Source: JAXHUH01 sp034211175 (lineage in GTDB: Bacteria > Actinomycetota > Acidimicrobiia > Acidimicrobiales > CAIXPF01). From it: 36,284 nucleotides of DNA. How positions within the stretch are numbered: the first letter of the stretch is position 1; every line of letters begins with the position of its first letter. Shown one piece after another: positions 33,292 through 36,284 of this stretch. The stretch covers positions 1-36,284 of the forward strand of contig JAXHUH010000325.1 in the NCBI GenBank assembly GCA_034211175.1, given 5' to 3'. The notes below the pieces were generated by a model, which did not search any database, had not been told where the DNA came from, and saw only the letters and a program-made list of their open reading frames with translations. Made by a program: the position numbers and the translations under genes.

Positions 33292-34380
33292 GTGGACGCG
33301 GGAGCGGCGATCGATTCCGAACAGCTCGGTGATGCCTCGCGCGACGTCCTCTGGCAGGTGCTCCAGGCTGCGCCGGACGCCCTGATGGTGGTCGACGCCG
33401 ACGGCATCATCCGCCTGGCGACGTCGCGGGCGGCCGACATGTTCGGCCAGCCCATCGAGGAGCTGGTCGGCCAGCCCATCGAGGAGCTGGTCCCGCCGAA
33501 CGTGCGCAAGGCCCACCGCAGCCATCGCGAGGACTACGTCAACCAGCCGAACGTGCGGCCCATGGGCGTCGGCCTCGACCTCCAGGCGGTCGCCGGCGAC
33601 GGCTCGGTGTTCCCGGTCGAGGTGAGCCTGAGCCCGCTCGTGGCCAACGGGCGGAAGCTGACGATCGCCGCCGTGCGCGACGTCACCGAGCGCCGTGCCA
33701 ACGAGCAGCAGCTGCGGCTCGCCCACGAGGAGCTGCGGCTGCTCGACGAGCGGGAGCGCATCGCCCGCGACCTCCATGACACGGTCATCCAGCGGTTGTT
33801 CGCCGCGGGGATGAGCCTGCAGGCCACGGCGGTCAAGGTCGACGACGACCCCGAGGTCCGCGACCGTCTCCAGCGCGCGGTCGACGACCTCGACGAGACG
33901 ATCCGCGAGATCCGCACCGCGATCTTCGGTCTCCAGGCCCCGGTGCAGTCCGATAGCGGCGTCCGCCGCCGGTTGATGGCGATCCTCGACGACATCGGCC
34001 AGACGTTCGCCGACCCGGTGCGCCTGACGATCGACGGCCCGGTCGACAACCTGGTCGACGAGCGGGTCGCGGAGCAGCTCCTGCCCACCGTGCGCGAGGC
34101 CGTCACCAACGCGGCGCGCCATGCCGCCGCGGCGACGGTGTCGGTCGAGGTGCGGGTCGGCGACGAGCTCGTCCTGCGGGTCCGTGACGACGGCACCGGC
34201 TTCACCCGGACCCCGACGCGGGGCAACGGCCTGACGAACATGCGCGCCCGGGCCCACCGACTCGGTGGGAACATGGACGTGACGTCGTCACCGGAGGACG
34301 GGACGACGATCACGTGGCAGGTACCCATCACGGCCGCCCCCGCGGCAGGTTCCCCATCCGTCGAGGAGCATGACCGATGA
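33292..34380 (+). CDS. PAS-domain sensor histidine kinase, DevS/DosT-like catalytic core
   Basis: 362 residues. One PAS domain (about 18-135) and a HisKA_3 dimerisation domain with ERERIARDLHDTVIQRLF, phospho-acceptor His162, followed by an HATPase domain (REAVTNAARHAAA, VRDDGTGF, GNGLTNMRARA). The kinase core closely resembles mycobacterial DevS/DosT, but their two GAF domains are absent and there is no membrane segment, so it is a soluble sensor. In the PAS, His75 sits where FixL has its heme-ligand His, while the FixL Arg220 position is Leu95. A perfect 24-bp tandem repeat (33445-33492) encodes GQPIEELV twice. Stop overlaps the regulator start (ATGA). Confidence 0.94.
   Translation: MDAGAAIDSEQLGDASRDVLWQVLQAAPDALMVVDADGIIRLATSRAADMFGQPIEELVGQPIEELVPPNVRKAHRSHREDYVNQPNVRPMGVGLDLQAVAGDGSVFPVEVSLSPLVANGRKLTIAAVRDVTERRANEQQLRLAHEELRLLDERERIARDLHDTVIQRLFAAGMSLQATAVKVDDDPEVRDRLQRAVDDLDETIREIRTAIFGLQAPVQSDSGVRRRLMAILDDIGQTFADPVRLTIDGPVDNLVDERVAEQLLPTVREAVTNAARHAAAATVSVEVRVGDELVLRVRDDGTGFTRTPTRGNGLTNMRARAHRLGGNMDVTSSPEDGTTITWQVPITAAPAAGSPSVEEHDR
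33445..33492 (+). repeat. Two exact 24-bp tandem copies inside the PAS domain
   Basis: The unit at 33445-33468 is repeated base for base at 33469-33492, giving GQPIEELV-GQPIEELV. The spacing still fits a normal PAS sequence (F-G-x3-EEL-x-G-x-P-x-x-x-L-V-P). Confidence 0.95.
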
Positions 34381-35030
34381 TCAAGGTGTTCCTGGTCGAC
34401 GACCACGAGGTCGTCCGTACGGGGGTCAAGGACCTCCTGGAGAGCACGGGCGAGTTCGAGGTCGTCGGCGAGGCCGGGTCGGTGGCCGAGGCGCTCCGGC
34501 GCGTCCCGCTGACGAAGCCGGACGTCGCGGTGCTCGACGTGCGCCTGCCCGACGGCAACGGCGTCGAGCTGTGCCGCGACCTCCGCTCGGACGACCCGTC
34601 GCTCGGCTGCCTGATGCTCACGTCGTTCTCCGACGACGAGGCGCTCTTCGACGCGATCGTCGCCGGTGCCGCCGGGTTCGTGCTGAAGCAGATCCGCGGC
34701 ACCGACCTGGTCGACGCGGTGCGCCGCGTCGCGGACGGCCAGTCGCTGCTCGACCCGGCCGTCACCGCCCGGGTCCTGGAGCGCATCCGCCACGGCCGGG
34801 AGGAGGACGAGCTGATGGCCCGTCTCACCGACCAGGAGCGGAAGATCCTCGAGCTCATCGGCGACGGGCTCACGAACCGCCAGATCGCCGGGAAGCTCTA
34901 CCTGGCCGAGAAGACGGTGAAGAACTACGTGTCCAACATGCTCGCCAAGATGGGCATGAGCCGGCGCACGGAGGCCGCGGCCTACATCGCACGCCTCGAC
35001 GAGCGCCGCCGCCACGGCTACGACTCCTGA
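34377..35030 (+). CDS. devR: LuxR-type response regulator, DosR/DevR-like
   Basis: 217 residues, same length as M. tuberculosis DosR. The receiver begins IKVFLVDDHEVVR and has phospho-acceptor Asp54 in VLDVRLPDGNG, with LTSFSDDEA and GFVLKQIRG completing the acidic pocket and the conserved Lys. After a linker (VRRVADGQSLLDP) the C-terminal NarL/LuxR helix-turn-helix reads LTDQERKILELIGDGLTNRQ, then LAEKTVKNYVSNMLAKMGM. From memory, identity to DosR is high throughout, including AVLDVRLPDGNG and AEKTVKNYVS. It is translationally coupled to the sensor kinase. Likely activates a hypoxia or redox regulon; direct targets cannot be told from this window. Symbol given by resemblance, not a database search. 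Confidence 0.93.
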   Translation: MIKVFLVDDHEVVRTGVKDLLESTGEFEVVGEAGSVAEALRRVPLTKPDVAVLDVRLPDGNGVELCRDLRSDDPSLGCLMLTSFSDDEALFDAIVAGAAGFVLKQIRGTDLVDAVRRVADGQSLLDPAVTARVLERIRHGREEDELMARLTDQERKILELIGDGLTNRQIAGKLYLAEKTVKNYVSNMLAKMGMSRRTEAAAYIARLDERRRHGYDS

Positions 35031-35095
35031 CGCTGCGGCGGCGACCGCTTCCCGGAGGCGCTCGGACGGGTTCGTCGCCGTGCTCGGTGCGCCCA

Positions 35096-35101
35096 TAGGG
35101 T
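35096..35101 (+). promoter_or_regulatory. Possible -10 element of SDR gene
   Basis: TAGGGT; predicted start of transcription near 35108, giving a 5' leader of about 31 bases with a GGGGGGA ribosome-binding site before the ATG at 35139. Confidence 0.35.
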
Positions 35102-35138
35102 GACGACCTCCACGGACGGACCAGGGGGGAAGCGCCGG

Positions 35139-35909
35139 ATGGATCTGCGACTGGACGGGAAGACCGCCGTCGTCACGGGCGGGTCGCGCGGCATCGGCCG
35201 GGGCATCGCCGAGGCGTACGCGCAGGCCGGCGCGAACGTGATGCTCGTGTCGCGCAAGGCCGACTCGCTGGAGACGACGGCGAAGGAGCTCGAAGGCCTC
35301 GGCGGTGACGTCGCGTGGTTCGCGGGCCACGTCGGCCGGGAGGAGGACGCCGCGGCGTGCGTCGACGCCACGCTCGAGCGCTTCGGTGCGATCGACGTGC
35401 TCGTCAACAACGCCGCCACCAACCCGTGGGCGGGCCCGACCATCGACGTCGACCTGCCCCGTTGGGACAAGACCCACGAGGTCAACCTGCGGGCGCCGCT
35501 GCTGTGGACCCAGGAGGTGTGGCGCCGCTGGATGCGCGACCACGGCGGGTGCGTGATCAACATCGCGTCGGTCGGCGGGTTCAAGACGAGCTCGCAGCTC
35601 GGCGTCTACGCCGTGTTCAAGGCCGCGCTCGTCCATCTGACCCGCCAGCTCGGTGCCGAGCTCGGGCCCGGAACCCGGGTGAACTGCATCGCTCCCGGGC
35701 TGATCAAGACCGACTTCGCCCGGATCCTGTGGGAGGGCGAGCGCGGCGAGGCCGTGGCCCAGCGCTACCCGCTCGGCCGCCTCGGCGAGCCGGAGGACAT
35801 CGGCCGGGCCGCACTGTTCGTCGCCGCCGGCGCGACGTGGATGACCGGCCAGACCCTCGTCCTCGACGGCGGCGAGCTCGTGCGCTTCGAGGAGGCCGAG
35901 GAGGGCTGA
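35139..35909 (+). CDS. SDR family oxidoreductase
   Basis: 256 residues. VTGGSRGIGRG at about 12-22, LVNNAATNPWAGP near 88, the catalytic Ser in NIASVGGF and a Tyr-x-x-x-Lys in VYAVFKAAL; the C-terminus carries TGQTLVLDGG. The overall pattern resembles 3-oxoacyl-ACP reductase-like and dehydrogenase/reductase SDR member 4-type enzymes (NPWAGP corresponds to NPVFGP), reducing ketones or 3-oxoacyl groups. ATG 35139 was preferred over the GTG at 35100 because GGGGGGAAG sits eight bases upstream and the Rossmann strand starts at once. It lies 108 bases after the response regulator, probably on its own transcript. Confidence 0.92.
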   Translation: MDLRLDGKTAVVTGGSRGIGRGIAEAYAQAGANVMLVSRKADSLETTAKELEGLGGDVAWFAGHVGREEDAAACVDATLERFGAIDVLVNNAATNPWAGPTIDVDLPRWDKTHEVNLRAPLLWTQEVWRRWMRDHGGCVINIASVGGFKTSSQLGVYAVFKAALVHLTRQLGAELGPGTRVNCIAPGLIKTDFARILWEGERGEAVAQRYPLGRLGEPEDIGRAALFVAAGATWMTGQTLVLDGGELVRFEEAEEG

Positions 35910-35962
35910 GCCATCCGGCCGACCGTCCCTCGCGCCACGCGTGGTGACGGCCGATCAGACCC

Positions 35963-35968
35963 TAGGAT
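35963..35968 (+). promoter_or_regulatory. -10 element for leaderless transcript of the last gene
   Basis: TAGGAT, 6 bases before the GTG at 35975. Confidence 0.5.
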
Positions 35969-35974
35969 CACCGG

Positions 35975-36284
35975 GTGCGCCGACGCTGGCCCCTGCTCGT
36001 GGTGGCCCTCCTGTGCTCCTCGGTCGTCGCGATCGGCGTCGCCATCGATCGCGACGACGACCGCCCGCGCGGCGCCGGCGCGTCGGCGCTGATCGCCGGC
36101 CTCGACGAGGACCTCCTCGCCCCGCGCCCGCTGATCGAGCCGACGAGGCTCCCGTCGACGACCACGTCCACGTCGTCCACCACCTCGACGAGCGCCTCGA
36201 CCACGACCACGACGGCACCGCCGACCACGACCGCGCCGCCGACCACGACGACGGCACCGCCGCCGCCGACCACCGCGCCGCCGA
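35975..36284 (+). CDS. Secreted or anchored protein with Thr/Pro-rich linker (truncated by window end)
   Basis: Open to the right edge, at least 103 codons. The N-terminus is VRRRWPLLVVALLCSSVVAI, a basic start followed by a hydrophobic stretch: a signal peptide or single anchor. A charged patch (DRDDDRPRG) and a short helix (ALIAGLDEDLL) follow, then from about residue 60 a run of Thr and Ser passing into TTTAPP repeats. Such linkers hold an extracellular domain away from the membrane, as in the protein at 8832. A -10 element lies six bases before the GTG. The functional domain is outside the window, so nothing more can be said. Confidence 0.75.
   Translation, partial: MRRRWPLLVVALLCSSVVAIGVAIDRDDDRPRGAGASALIAGLDEDLLAPRPLIEPTRLPSTTTSTSSTTSTSASTTTTTAPPTTTAPPTTTTAPPPPTTAPP

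Overview
The window comes from a very GC-rich actinobacterium. I infer class Acidimicrobiia (Iamia/Ilumatobacter-like), not proven. Grounds: strong G/C third-position bias, long Thr/Pro-rich linkers on membrane-anchored secreted proteins, G-rich Shine-Dalgarno sites, TANNNT -10 elements a few bases before GTG/ATG starts (leaderless mRNAs), a DUF222/HNH '13E12-type' gene, a DosR-like regulator and several short-chain dehydrogenases (SDRs). No rRNA, tRNA, CRISPR array, complete insertion sequence or phage module was seen. This is chromosomal background with small operons.

Layout. 1-3.0 kb: a leftward pair, Baeyer-Villiger monooxygenase then SDR, overlapping by 4 bp, likely alcohol/ketone catabolism. 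3.0-6.1 kb: a polytopic membrane protein with an extracytoplasmic Asp-box segment, and a LytR-CpsA-Psr (LCP) cell-wall ligase broken by a one-base frameshift. 6.1-10 kb: a 76-residue membrane protein behind a LexA/SOS-box-like palindrome, a long XRE regulator with a palindrome-rich upstream region, and a Thr-rich anchored exoprotein. 10-12.7 kb: a leftward ABC exporter and D-2-hydroxyacid dehydrogenase pair. 12.7-17.7 kb: a rightward acyl-CoA operon (leader ORF, TetR regulator, acyl-CoA dehydrogenase, acyl-CoA synthetase, MFE-2-like SDR) closed by a strong hairpin.

17.7-23.3 kb: alpha/beta hydrolase, NUDIX hydrolase, pyruvate phosphate dikinase and prephenate dehydratase. 23.3-27.5 kb: leftward genes: a frameshifted protein, a hypothetical, a nucleoside phosphorylase-like protein, a MOSC protein and a DUF222/HNH protein. 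27.5-30.8 kb: SDR, Crp-like regulator, DJ-1/PfpI protein and a His-rich anchored protein whose promoter lies between two identical palindromes. 31-35 kb: a possible dormancy/redox module: an APH-AAA kinase of the Rv2004c type, an unknown 144-residue protein, and a DevS/DosR-like two-component pair whose kinase has only a PAS sensor. 35.1-36.3 kb: another SDR and the start of a second Thr-rich exported protein cut by the window edge.

Most interesting: the SOS-box membrane micro-protein, the DosRS-like module with a possible heme-PAS, the twin-palindrome promoter, the leader ORF coupled to TetR, the Thr-to-Val change in the dikinase, and two apparent frameshifts that are either assembly errors or real lesions.
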